Shown here: positions 8,338 to 15,007 of the stretch, piece after piece
How positions within the stretch are numbered: the first letter of the stretch is position 1
How the letters are laid out: each line of letters begins with the position of its first letter
NCBI GenBank assembly: GCA_934096405.1
Contig: CAKOLW010000007.1
Coordinates: 1 to 54,003, forward strand
Direction of reading: 5' to 3'
Source of the DNA: an uncultured Bacilli bacterium
GTDB lineage: Bacteria; Bacillota_I; Bacilli_A; RF39; UBA660
DNA length: 54,003 bases
Made by a program: the position numbers and the translations under genes
Notes under the pieces: generated by a model
What the model was told of the DNA's origin: nothing
The model's input: the letters and a program-made list of their open reading frames with translations, nothing else
The model's database searches: none

Positions 8338-10065
8338 TTATTCTTTGCATGCACTCATAAGTTTTTTATGTATTCCTGGTTCAACTAGATTAAGTGCATT
8401 TAAGCTAATTTCTAGACTCTTTTTATATTCTCCCTTTTTAAATTCTTTTTCTGCATCTCTTAAATTGTTATCTATTTCTTTATAACTACTTCTGTATCTA
8501 TTGCCATAAACTATAGCTAATTCTGCCATACCACATGTTCTACTTAGTTCACTTGATAGACTAAATAGTTTTAATACTAAATCTCTTCCAGTATCTACTC
8601 TTATATTTAGACTATCTATATCTATAGGTTTTTTATTTAATTCATTAACTATACAATCTATTCCCTCTTTTGCTTCATTAAGTTCAACAAAGTAATTTTT
8701 AGGTACAACTGGTAGTTTATAAGATTTAATTTTACTTTTAGATTCTTTTAATATGTTTCTAATTTCAGTTAGTTGTTCTCTAGCTCTTAGTTCATCTTCT
8801 TTTAGACTGCCTAAGTTTTTAATAGATGTTTCTAATTTATCTTCAATTTTAGATATGTTTACATTTATAAGCTCACACTCTTTAGCTAAAGCTGAATAAG
8901 GTGTAATTTTAGTCAGTGTTCTGTCATTTATCTTTTTATATTGTTCTTTTAAGTTGTATAAGTCACTTCTTATAATCTCTAGATTTTTTAGTTCATCATT
9001 ACTTAATGCATATGTTTCTTTAAGTTCAACTATTTCATTTGATATTGATTTTAATACACCTGTTAGTCTAGTTAGTCTTTCTCCTATTGTATCTATGTAT
9101 ACTTCATAGTCTCTTTTACTATTTTTTTCTTTGTCAAAATCAGCATATAAGCTTTCAAAATAGTCTAACATGGTTTTAAGTTCAAAAATTGAATCTTCTA
9201 TGTTTAAAACTTTCATTCTATCAAATATATCTTTAAGTTTTTTCTTTGCTTCACTTACATTATAATCCAGATTTATGTATTCAATATTGTAACCATTTTT
9301 TTGCATTTTAGCAGCAATTGTTTCTAATTCTGATATTTTTTTAGGTATTATCATTTTGCACATTAGAATTATTGTTGGAGTTTCATCTATTACAACTTTT
9401 AAATTATTAATTAAATCATCTAGTGCATGTACTATGTTTCCTACTTCATCATAATCATTATTCTCCATAACTCTTTCAAAAGCACTAAAGAGTTTGTTGA
9501 TGTTATCAAATTGCAAGTCAACTCTGTCTCCCATTTCTTTATAATCATTTTTATTGTTGTTATATTTTGTAACAACTTCTCTATATAAGCTTTTTAGTTT
9601 AGTTACAGCAGCACGATTTCTTTCTTCACTCATTGTTATTTCTTGTATGTTATCTAATAATATTTCAGTACTAGCTTTAACATAGTATATTTGTAATTCA
9701 CATTTTGCAAGTTCAAAACTCGCTTCTTTATAGTTTTTTTCATCAATTAAACTTGCTATGTCTAATAGTCTATCAGTTATTTTAGGAATATCATTTTTTT
9801 CAATTGAATTGAATGTTTTTTCCCATTTGTTATATTTTTTTTCTAATGTTTCGTTATTTATTAGGCTTTTAACTTTTTCCATTTCAGTTTTAATACTTGA
9901 AGATATAATTAAATTTTTTAAAGTTTCTAATCTATTTAATTCTTTTTCTAATTTATTTTTATTTTTTTTATTAATAGCTATTATAGTTACTACTATGGCA
10001 ATAAATCCTATAACGTAAACTGTAATGGCTATTAGTATAACTGCACTTGTTGTAATATTCTTCAT
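8338..10065 (-). CDS. ezrA: Septation ring formation regulator EzrA
   Basis: Gram-positive cell-division protein that limits ectopic Z-ring formation and links FtsZ to the membrane. At 575 residues it has family length. One N-terminal transmembrane segment (about residues 8-30) is followed by an all-helical cytoplasmic domain with spectrin-like repeats; the signature P-x-x-I-x-x-L-x-x-I-x-x-K-M-x-x-x-G-Y occurs near residue 245. It is 18 bp upstream of ftsK and probably in the same transcript, a division-related grouping. No N-terminal signal cleavage site is seen. Confidence 0.9.
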   Translation of the reverse strand: MKNITTSAVILIAITVYVIGFIAIVVTIIAINKKNKNKLEKELNRLETLKNLIISSSIKTEMEKVKSLINNETLEKKYNKWEKTFNSIEKNDIPKITDRLLDIASLIDEKNYKEASFELAKCELQIYYVKASTEILLDNIQEITMSEERNRAAVTKLKSLYREVVTKYNNNKNDYKEMGDRVDLQFDNINKLFSAFERVMENNDYDEVGNIVHALDDLINNLKVVIDETPTIILMCKMIIPKKISELETIAAKMQKNGYNIEYINLDYNVSEAKKKLKDIFDRMKVLNIEDSIFELKTMLDYFESLYADFDKEKNSKRDYEVYIDTIGERLTRLTGVLKSISNEIVELKETYALSNDELKNLEIIRSDLYNLKEQYKKINDRTLTKITPYSALAKECELINVNISKIEDKLETSIKNLGSLKEDELRAREQLTEIRNILKESKSKIKSYKLPVVPKNYFVELNEAKEGIDCIVNELNKKPIDIDSLNIRVDTGRDLVLKLFSLSSELSRTCGMAELAIVYGNRYRSSYKEIDNNLRDAEKEFKKGEYKKSLEISLNALNLVEPGIHKKLMSACKE

Positions 10066-10155
10066 ATGTCACCTACTCTCTATAAATATTCTATCACATA
10101 TTGTGGTTTTCTAAAAGTAAAACTTACTAAAAATAGTAAAATTATTTATTAAAAA

Positions 10156-10161
10156 AATGTA
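10156..10161. repeat. Left target-site duplication AATGTA
   Basis: AATGTA immediately precedes the left inverted repeat and is repeated directly after the right inverted repeat at 14749-14754. A 6-bp direct repeat in exactly this place is the footprint of transposition. Confidence 0.8.
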
Positions 10162-10181
10162 TCTTCAATTCGCAAAGTAGA
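10162..10181 (+). repeat. Left terminal inverted repeat (20 bp)
   Basis: TCTTCAATTCGCAAAGTAGA, identical to the reverse complement of 14729-14748. Confidence 0.85.
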
Positions 10182-10192
10182 GAGTAAATAAT

Positions 10193-10223
10193 AAAAAAAA
10201 CGCATCTGCTGTGAACAGACACG
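10193..10223 (-). terminator. Terminator of tiny ORF 1
   Basis: On the minus strand CGTGTCTG pairs with CAGATGCG (two G-U pairs) around a 7-nt loop and is followed by eight T. Confidence 0.7.
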
Positions 10224-10259
10224 TGACTCTCGAGAGTTTTCTCCTTGCTTTCAGATTGT

Positions 10260-10349
10260 CTAGCGACGTTTGACTGGAATACGCACTACCTTTTTCAAGG
10301 CAGAGACGTAAACAGACTTAGTCACTAAATGTGTTTTTCTAACTCTCAT
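10260..10349 (-). CDS. Tiny basic peptide ORF 1 (29 residues)
   Basis: Starts MRVRKTHLVTKSVYVSALKK and ends IPVKRR; 10 of 29 residues are K or R. It has its own promoter (10406-10434), a GGAGG ribosome binding site nine bases before ATG, and its own terminator, so the unit is built like a real small gene. The peptide is cationic and partly amphipathic, but no family is recognised. The surrounding bases are richer in G+C than the host chromosome, in keeping with its place in a mobile element. Confidence 0.5.
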   Translation of the reverse strand: MRVRKTHLVTKSVYVSALKKVVRIPVKRR

Positions 10350-10405
10350 TATACTCGCACCTCCAATCTGGGGTACGTACCACAAGAAACTTCGCTAGCA
10401 ATTTA

Positions 10406-10434
10406 ATTATAGCACAAAAAGGGGAATATTTGAA
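10406..10434 (-). promoter_or_regulatory. Promoter of tiny ORF 1
   Basis: Minus-strand TTCAAA (10429-10434), 17-bp spacer, TATAAT (10406-10411). The leader of about 50 nt contains the palindrome GTACGTAC. Confidence 0.6.
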
Positions 10435-10444
10435 AATAATCCAC

Positions 10445-10473
10445 TAAAAAACTCGAGATGTGGCAATCCCGAG
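10445..10473 (-). terminator. Terminator of tiny ORF 2
   Basis: Minus strand CTCGGGAT pairs with ATCTCGAG (one G-U) around TGCCAC and is followed by TTTTTT. Confidence 0.75.
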
Positions 10474-10552
10474 CATTGAAAAAGAGACTAAGCTGCCACC
10501 CGATATTAAAACATTCGGATTTTATGAAGAGTGCTGTTACACTCCCATCTGT

Positions 10553-10654
10553 TTAAATCCAGATATACAATTCCATTAATGGCTTTACCACAACGGAAGT
10601 TGTACCCTCACAAAGTATACCAATAAAGACATACTTATCAGGTGGTTTTAACAT
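10553..10654 (-). CDS. Tiny ORF 2 (33 residues)
   Basis: Begins MLKPPDKYVFIGILCEGTTS and ends ELYIWI. AGGAGA lies directly upstream of the ATG with good spacing; a TATAAT-containing promoter (10691-10719) and a strong terminator (10445-10473) frame it, and the leader has a CCACT/AGTGG hairpin. The composition is hydrophobic with one cysteine. Family unknown. About 80 nt lie between stop and terminator, so the transcript could also act as RNA. Confidence 0.45.
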   Translation of the reverse strand: MLKPPDKYVFIGILCEGTTSVVVKPLMELYIWI

Positions 10655-10690
10655 TAGTCTCTCCTTTCTATCCACTCAGATTAGTGGACT

Positions 10691-10719
10691 ATTATATTTT
10701 AACACAAATTGGTTTGAAA
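10691..10719 (-). promoter_or_regulatory. Promoter of tiny ORF 2
   Basis: Minus strand TATAAT (10691-10696) with a weak -35 TTTCAA (10714-10719) at 17 bp. Confidence 0.5.
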
Positions 10720-10757
10720 TCCCAACTAATAAGAAACCTTATTATTACTGGGATTTC
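10716..10757 (+). terminator. Hairpin, terminator-like, between tiny ORFs 2 and 3
   Basis: GAAATCCCA (10716-10724) and TGGGATTTC (10749-10757) form a 9-bp stem, extended by AATAAG/TTATT, followed by TTTTCTCTTT on the plus strand. A second small hairpin ACGAG/CTCGT with T-run lies at about 10798-10816. They may stop read-through toward the tail genes. Confidence 0.5.
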
Positions 10758-10844
10758 TTTTCTCTTTGCAAAAATATTATCTATGAAAGAGGAGGGACGA
10801 GAATTTACTCGTTTTTCTTTGTAAAGAAGGAGGAAAAGTTAAAT

Positions 10845-10946
10845 ATGAAAAGACAATTTTATCGTCTAGGGGGGGCAACTCGCTCCGCAATAATAAAAAC
10901 CTTCAAAGATTGGAGGTTAAATGTTAGGGGTGGTTTAATTGGGTAG
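10845..10946 (+). CDS. Tiny basic ORF 3 preceding the tail genes (33 residues)
   Basis: ATG eight bases after the strong site AAGGAGG; reads MKRQFYRLGGATRSAIIKTF to GGLIG and stops eight bases into the next ORF in another frame. It contains a run of seven G at about 10870-10877, where slippage could join frames, so it may be a leader of the tail gene rather than a separate peptide. No family recognised. Confidence 0.4.
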   Translation: MKRQFYRLGGATRSAIIKTFKDWRLNVRGGLIG

Positions 10947-11394
10947 TACAGTTAAACTAGCAAATGATTTGTATTTAGAAACATCAAGTATTGTGCATAA
11001 TGGAGAAATCAATTTGGAAACATATCTGAATAATTTAAGTGCAAATTTGTTAAATATAAAAATAGATACAATTTGGACGAGAAGTAAAGGCAACTATGGA
11101 GAAAACAGAGTCAATTTTGATGCTTCAAAGTATGATTTATTTATAATAGAATATAATTTATATACTGGCACTAATTATTATAGTAGTAAAGTGTGCACTA
11201 CACTTAATAGGATTTACGAAATTTCGGATATGTTTATATATAATAATCATTACTATTCTGGAAGAAGAGATTTCTTCATTGATGATACAGGTGCATATTT
11301 TTATCAAGCAACCAATGATGGTTATAATATAGATAATAACTGGTATAATCCAGTAAAAATAGTTGGTATAAAAATAAATACAAATAAAATCTAA
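10939..11394 (+). CDS. Phage tail/fibre-like protein
   Basis: 151 residues beginning MGSTVKLANDLYLETSSIVH, resembling the N-terminal segment of small distal-tail or fibre proteins of Gram-positive phages; the rest is rich in N, Y and beta-type sequence. TTG start at 10939 after AGGGGTGG. The following ORF (11406-11849), in a different frame, carries a collar-type fibre domain, so the two may once have been one tail protein. Carried as cargo within the transposon-like element with no head, portal or lysis genes nearby. Confidence 0.6.
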   Translation: MGSTVKLANDLYLETSSIVHNGEINLETYLNNLSANLLNIKIDTIWTRSKGNYGENRVNFDASKYDLFIIEYNLYTGTNYYSSKVCTTLNRIYEISDMFIYNNHYYSGRRDFFIDDTGAYFYQATNDGYNIDNNWYNPVKIVGIKINTNKI

Positions 11395-11405
11395 CATAGA
11401 ATAAT

Positions 11406-11849
11406 ATGACGAATATACAAAGTGGTTATTTAAAAACCAAAAATGGTGTTCAGCTAATGACGACGGTTCCTTATCCGATAGGAGCAATTTATCTATCTAT
11501 TGATAGTACCAACCCAACTAAACTGTTTGGAGGTACTTGGCAACAAATAGCACAAGGTAGAACCTTGGTTGGAGTTGACACCTCACAAACTGAATTTAAT
11601 ACAGTACAAAAGGTTGGCGGAGAAACAACACATAAACTTACTGCTAAAGAACTGCCTGCTGGTACTGCAGTTGGTGGAACAAATAATAAGAGTTGGGCTA
11701 TTGCACATTGGGATAATTATTCTGGTTATGCTTATGTTATGACTACAAATGATGATAGTCATAATACAACTACAGGTGGTGCTTCGGGGCAACCACATAA
11801 CAATCTACAACCATATTATACTTGCTATATATGGCTTAGAACTGCTTAA
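11406..11849 (+). CDS. Phage tail collar/baseplate fibre-tip domain protein
   Basis: 147 residues. The stretch YPIGAIYLSIDSTNPTKLFG followed by GTWQQIAQGRTLVG and the C-terminal NNLQPYYTCYIWLRTA is the classic C-terminal fibre-tip module found in many phage tail fibres and baseplate proteins (GxWxxxxGRxLVG ... LPPY/QPYxxxYxW). Such domains bind host receptors. No clear ribosome binding site precedes the ATG at 11406; expression may depend on coupling to the ORF 11 bp upstream or on frameshifting. A terminator follows at 11860. Confidence 0.8.
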   Translation: MTNIQSGYLKTKNGVQLMTTVPYPIGAIYLSIDSTNPTKLFGGTWQQIAQGRTLVGVDTSQTEFNTVQKVGGETTHKLTAKELPAGTAVGGTNNKSWAIAHWDNYSGYAYVMTTNDDSHNTTTGGASGQPHNNLQPYYTCYIWLRTA

Positions 11850-11859
11850 AGTTTAATTA

Positions 11860-11890
11860 AGACCCTACTATTTATTGGTAGGGTCTTTTT
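11860..11890. terminator. Bidirectional terminator between tail gene and Xre gene
   Basis: AGACCCTAC (11860-11868) pairs with GTAGGGTCT (11878-11886), with T-run on the plus side. It ends the tail ORFs and overlaps the stop of the convergent repressor. Confidence 0.85.
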
Positions 11891-12122
11891 CATCTATTGG
11901 CTTAAACAATTCTCTAATATCAACTTCTAAAGCATCAGCAAGTCTTCCAAGTATAACTATTGAAAGACCACGTTGCATTTTTGTGCTTTCTATCTTTGAA
12001 AGATAATTCATTGTAATATTTGCTTTATCAGCTAATTGTTGTTGAGTTAAGTTTTTACTTTCTCTTATTCTTTTTATGTTATATCTAATCACATTAAAAT
12101 AATAAGCATCGTCGTGTGTCAT
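11868..12122 (-). CDS. Xre-family HTH repressor
   Basis: 84 residues, a single HTH_3 domain: helix-turn-helix at NLTQQQLADKANITMNYLSK, followed by the dimerisation helices ILGRLADALEVDIRELF. Such proteins are typical phage and mobile-element repressors. It diverges from the zinc-ribbon gene over two matched palindromes (12149-12186), so it likely represses both itself and that gene. The start could be the ATG at 12120-12122 or the GTG one codon upstream; AGGAG fits either. Confidence 0.9.
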   Translation of the reverse strand: MTHDDAYYFNVIRYNIKRIRESKNLTQQQLADKANITMNYLSKIESTKMQRGLSIVILGRLADALEVDIRELFKPIDEKDPTNK

Positions 12123-12148
12123 CACATCACTCTCCTACTTATTATTAT

Positions 12149-12201
12149 GGACAAAAAGTCCGTTAAAATATATGGACACAATGTCCGTTGTATGATATAA
12201 T
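12149..12201 (+). promoter_or_regulatory. Double operator and promoter of the zinc-ribbon gene
   Basis: Two near-identical palindromes of the form GGAC-N5-GTCC lie at 12149-12161 and 12174-12186, each embedded in ATGGACA...GTCCGTT and repeating at 25 bp. The plus-strand promoter TGGACA (12173-12178), 17-bp spacer, TATAAT (12196-12201) overlaps the second palindrome, so a bound repressor would block it. The divergent Xre gene is the obvious partner. Confidence 0.75.
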
Positions 12202-12225
12202 TAATAATGAGAGGAGCAAGGAAGT

Positions 12226-12885
12226 ATGGCGTTAGTAAAATGTCCCGAATGTGGAAAAGAAATAAGTGATACAATTAAGAAATGCCCTAATTGTGGTTAC
12301 AAAAATAAGAAAAAATTAAATAAGAAAAAGATTGTTATAATTTGTATCATAAGTTTAGTATTATTAATAGGTGGTTGTATATCTATTATAACAATTAAAA
12401 ATAACAATACTAAACAACAAGAAAAAATGGTTCAGGAATATGATAGTTTAATAGTCGAAACAGGTGCAAAAATATATGTAAATGGAGTTTTAGCACAATA
12501 TTACAGTAGTGGAATAGCAGATGCTTGGTATGATTGTATTAAAAGTAAATATTGCAGTGACTTTAATACTCGCATCAAAAATTATATGAGCCAAAATGAA
12601 AAGGGATTAACAACACTAAAAGATAATAAAGCAGAAATTGAAAAAAATATGCAAAAGTTAAAAAATATTCCAACAAATGATTATCAAGATGCTTATGAAA
12701 AAATAGTTGAGTTTTATGGCTATTATAGTAAACTTGTTGATTGTGCTACTAACCCTAGTGGTAATTATACTACTTATATCAGCAATTATAATAATTATAG
12801 TTCAGATTTTAAAAGTGCATATAATCAATTAATTGTTCTAATACCAGAAATAAAAGATTACAAAGAAACCACTAACGAACAATAA
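12226..12885 (+). CDS. Zinc-ribbon single-pass membrane protein
   Basis: 219 residues. An N-terminal zinc ribbon with two CxxC pairs (CPECGKEI at residues 5-12 and CPNCGY at 20-25) faces the cytoplasm; a lysine-rich stretch and one transmembrane segment (about 35-55) follow, then an extracytoplasmic helical domain with two cysteines in YDCIKSKYCSD that may form a disulfide. Domain layout of the YvcA/zinc-ribbon membrane type is common, but function is unknown. Under control of the double operator; ends in a strong terminator at 12908. Confidence 0.8.
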   Translation: MALVKCPECGKEISDTIKKCPNCGYKNKKKLNKKKIVIICIISLVLLIGGCISIITIKNNNTKQQEKMVQEYDSLIVETGAKIYVNGVLAQYYSSGIADAWYDCIKSKYCSDFNTRIKNYMSQNEKGLTTLKDNKAEIEKNMQKLKNIPTNDYQDAYEKIVEFYGYYSKLVDCATNPSGNYTTYISNYNNYSSDFKSAYNQLIVLIPEIKDYKETTNEQ

Positions 12886-12907
12886 AACAAAATTGTCAAA
12901 GAGCTAT

Positions 12908-12947
12908 GAGGTTATTATAGATTTATTCTATAATAGCCTCTTTTTTT
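12908..12947. terminator. Terminator between zinc-ribbon gene and transposase
   Basis: A 14-bp stem, GAGGTTATTATAGA against TCTATAATAGCCTC (one G-U), followed by seven T on the plus strand; it sits four bases beyond the transposase stop and may serve both. Confidence 0.85.
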
Positions 12948-12950
12948 ACG

Positions 12951-14348
12951 CTATCCCAAAATCTTTAGTAGCCGTTCTTGTGATATTTCGTTACAGGATG
13001 AAAATAGTTTAATTATCTCGGATATACTAAATATTCCAAATTCATCATCAGCATAAAAAACTAAGTAAGGCATAGCAACTGGTTGATAATTCTTTAAAAT
13101 TACTGGTAAAGATTTATGAGAATATTGTTCTCCTTCTGGCATTAATGTGTATAGTTGGAAGAATAAATATCCAAATAAAACCATAATTATATGTAATGCT
13201 ATCATATTAATTTTTGTACTTTTAAAGTCTTGTAGTTTCCAGAAATCTTTTAATTGACGATAGTCTTCTTCAATTTCGGGTCTTAATTCATATGTCGTTA
13301 TAATTTGTTTTGCACTTATTGTTGTGTCAGTAGTAATAAATACGAAATAAGAGTCTGTTTCAGTGTCCCAAACAACACAAGAATTAATTTCTACGTCGTC
13401 GTTTTCATTATATTTTTTACGAGATTGTGCCACGTCAGACCACCAATAATTTTTAAGATTAGGTACAAATGCAATCTTTTGCTTTTCACGGCTAGGGTGT
13501 TGTTCCCATTTATCTTCATCTTTTGCAATTTGTACAGCTATTTGATAGGCGTTCATATTACTTCTCAAGGGCACATAAACATCTATTTGTCTTTCATTTT
13601 TTAAATAATTTATTAAATCTCTATCAAGAAAACCTCTGTCTTCAATAAGAATGTCTCCAGGATTAAATACCTTTGTAGTTTTCAGCATTTCTCTACTAAG
13701 TTCTAAATCGTGAACATTCATTGCACCAAACTCAATTTCCTCAATTATGCCTGTATCCTCAACAATTCCACGTATGGATGCCAGTTTATATCCGCGGTCA
13801 GCATCACCATATTTATTAGTTGTTACGGCGGATTGTTCATAGTTATCATTATCAAGGTTTACGGACAATTCAGTACAGTCAAGAATATGAATATTAGGTT
13901 TGTAATTTAGTTTTGGCATAATTTGTTCTTGTACGACTTCATTGTATGATTTAAACAATTCTTTTGCTTCATATTTTCCAAATAGAAAACGCAAACTGCT
14001 TTCAGTCATCATACCAGCCTTTAAATCTTTTTCTGTATCAATAATATTGTAACCTAATTCAGCCAACACTCTATGGTCTGTAATAGCATAAGGAACATCA
14101 CAAATGCTAGTATTTGTTTTCATTTTAGCTGCAACAGATAAAGCCATTACTAATTCAAATGGTATAGTTGTATTGTGTGCTCTTTTATCAGGTAATTTAT
14201 TTGCAAGACAAGCAAGTATTCCGCTTTTGTGCATACTTAAAATAATGTCATCTACTAAATTAGACACACTTGCCGCAACATTATCAAAAGCTCCTGTATA
14301 AATTTTCCTTAAAACCGACTCTTTATTCTCTTTACATATCTTAATCAT
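12951..14348 (-). CDS. IS4-family DDE transposase
   Basis: 465 residues. The IS4 YREK signature Y-x2-R-x3-E-x6-K is intact as YELRPEIEEDYRQLK near residue 370, supplying the third acidic residue; the upstream acidic residues are in IHILDCTELSVNLD and ILIEDRGFLDRDLI. The start is the ATG at 14346-14348 (MIKICKENK), eight bases after GGGAGG; the longer frame upstream lacks a site. Full length with no frameshift, so it may be active. It lies inside the 20-bp inverted repeats at 10162/14748 and is the probable mobiliser of that unit. Confidence 0.9.
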   Translation of the reverse strand: MIKICKENKESVLRKIYTGAFDNVAASVSNLVDDIILSMHKSGILACLANKLPDKRAHNTTIPFELVMALSVAAKMKTNTSICDVPYAITDHRVLAELGYNIIDTEKDLKAGMMTESSLRFLFGKYEAKELFKSYNEVVQEQIMPKLNYKPNIHILDCTELSVNLDNDNYEQSAVTTNKYGDADRGYKLASIRGIVEDTGIIEEIEFGAMNVHDLELSREMLKTTKVFNPGDILIEDRGFLDRDLINYLKNERQIDVYVPLRSNMNAYQIAVQIAKDEDKWEQHPSREKQKIAFVPNLKNYWWSDVAQSRKKYNENDDVEINSCVVWDTETDSYFVFITTDTTISAKQIITTYELRPEIEEDYRQLKDFWKLQDFKSTKINMIALHIIMVLFGYLFFQLYTLMPEGEQYSHKSLPVILKNYQPVAMPYLVFYADDEFGIFSISEIIKLFSSCNEISQERLLKILG

Positions 14349-14445
14349 ATCAAAAACCTCCCTGAAATAAGACAACCCCATTTATTTTTATGTAATATTA
14401 TAGTATAATTATATTAATAAATCAATGAAACCGAAGGAGGTTTAT

Positions 14446-14706
14446 ATGAGAACAGTAAGAAAAGGTATGTTTGGAACAATATCTAACATAAATACATATA
14501 CAGATGTCGATATTGGCATTCGTTTAAGAGATACAAGAAAGAAAAATAGATATACAATAGAACAATTAGCAAAAGAGTTAGAAGTAAGTGAAGAAACTAT
14601 ACAAGCTTGGGAAGATAGTTTAGCTCTTCCAGCAGATAAATATGTTGAAAAATTATCAAAACTTTATAAGGTCAAAAAAGATTACTTGTTAGGATTAGAC
14701 AAGTAA
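14446..14706 (+). CDS. Small Xre-family HTH protein
   Basis: 86 residues from the ATG at 14446, five bases after GAAGGAGG; the frame extends upstream without a site. A 25-residue basic N-terminus is followed by an HTH_3 domain (RDTRKKNRYTIEQLAKELEV ... IQAWEDSLALPADKYVEKL). It diverges from the transposase gene across about 97 bp with TATAAT at 14404-14409, so it is a candidate regulator of transposition. It ends 22 bp before the right inverted repeat. Confidence 0.85.
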   Translation: MRTVRKGMFGTISNINTYTDVDIGIRLRDTRKKNRYTIEQLAKELEVSEETIQAWEDSLALPADKYVEKLSKLYKVKKDYLLGLDK

Positions 14707-14728
14707 TTTTTCATTTGTCAAGTAAAAA

Positions 14729-14748
14729 TCTACTTTGCGAATTGAAGA
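14729..14748 (-). repeat. Right terminal inverted repeat (20 bp)
   Basis: Exact reverse complement of 10162-10181; followed directly by the second copy of AATGTA (14749-14754). Confidence 0.85.
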
Positions 14749-14763
14749 AATGTATGAAATTTG

Positions 14764-14873
14764 TTTACAAAATAAGCAATATGTGATATTATTGGTATAC
14801 AAATTGATTGGCGCACGCACATTTACCCCGATATTTATTATCCAGGGTTGACGCGGGGTCAATCAGTTTTTTA
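14764..14873 (+). ncRNA. Small structured RNA, copy R1 (with promoter and terminator)
   Basis: Promoter TTTACA (14764-14769), 17 bp, TATTAT (14787-14792); the RNA should run from about 14799 to 14873. TTGATTG (14804-14810) pairs with CAATCAG (14860-14866), ACCCCG (14825-14830) with CGGGGT (14854-14859), and the closing stem runs into six T, so it is also the terminator. The two 3' strands are contiguous, so the helices would stack across a 14-nt bulge. Copies R2 and R3 keep the pairings with changed bases. I do not recognise an Rfam family. Confidence 0.7.
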
Positions 14874-14895
14874 TATAAAAAATGCATGAAATTTG

Positions 14896-15007
14896 TTTAC
14901 AAAATAAACTTTATATGGTATTATCGATACATAAATTAATTAACGGACACAAGCATGTCTCGATATTTAATATCCAGGACACACGTGGGGTTAGTTAATT
15001 TTTTTTA
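14896..15007 (+). ncRNA. Small structured RNA, copy R2 (divergent)
   Basis: Promoter TTTACA (14896-14901), 17 bp, TATTAT (14919-14924), nearly identical to R1 upstream. ATTAATTAAC pairs with GTTAGTTAAT (14990-14999), then T8. The centre (GGACACAAGCATGTCTCG...GACACACGTGGGG) differs from R1 and R3 and seems to fold differently, with GATATT/AATATC as a local hairpin. Its 3' stem overlaps the last codons of the opposite-strand gene ending at 14991. Confidence 0.6.

Larger units (their letters stand above)
10162..14748. mobile_element. 4.6-kb transposon-like element carrying phage tail genes
   Basis: Bounded by perfect 20-bp inverted repeats (10162-10181 and 14729-14748) and flanked by a 6-bp direct duplication AATGTA. 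Contents in order: two minus-strand tiny ORFs with their own promoters and terminators, a plus-strand tiny ORF, two phage-tail-like ORFs, an Xre repressor diverging from a zinc-ribbon membrane protein across a double operator, an IS4-type DDE transposase, and a second Xre protein next to the right end. Removing the element and one AATGTA restores a promoter region closely matching that of the next small-RNA copy, which supports true insertion. Whether this transposase moves the whole unit is inferred; I found no separate inverted repeats hugging the transposase gene. Confidence 0.78.

Noticed and set aside
10224..10236. Perfect palindromes ACTCTCGAGAGT and CACGTG near 10218-10236 as operator sites
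   Set aside because: They lie inside the 3' untranslated part of tiny ORF 1 and no regulator or second copy was found; could be chance or part of the RNA fold.
10642..10824. Plus-strand 60-codon ORF in the left part of the transposon
   Set aside because: It is antisense to tiny ORF 2 and its promoter, crosses two hairpins and has no ribosome binding site.
11406..11849. Tail collar protein considered as a DGR target, as in phage BPP-1
   Set aside because: No A-to-N type repeat, no composition island and no second copy; the C-terminus is an ordinary fibre-tip module.
12886..14445. Separate IS4 insertion with its own inverted repeats inside the larger element
   Set aside because: I compared 12886-12950 with the reverse complement of 14349-14445 and saw no convincing inverted repeat or target duplication.
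10162..14748. Invertible (phase-variable) segment flanked by inverted repeats
   Set aside because: The AATGTA direct duplication outside the repeats and the presence of a DDE transposase fit transposition better; no serine or tyrosine invertase is within the unit.
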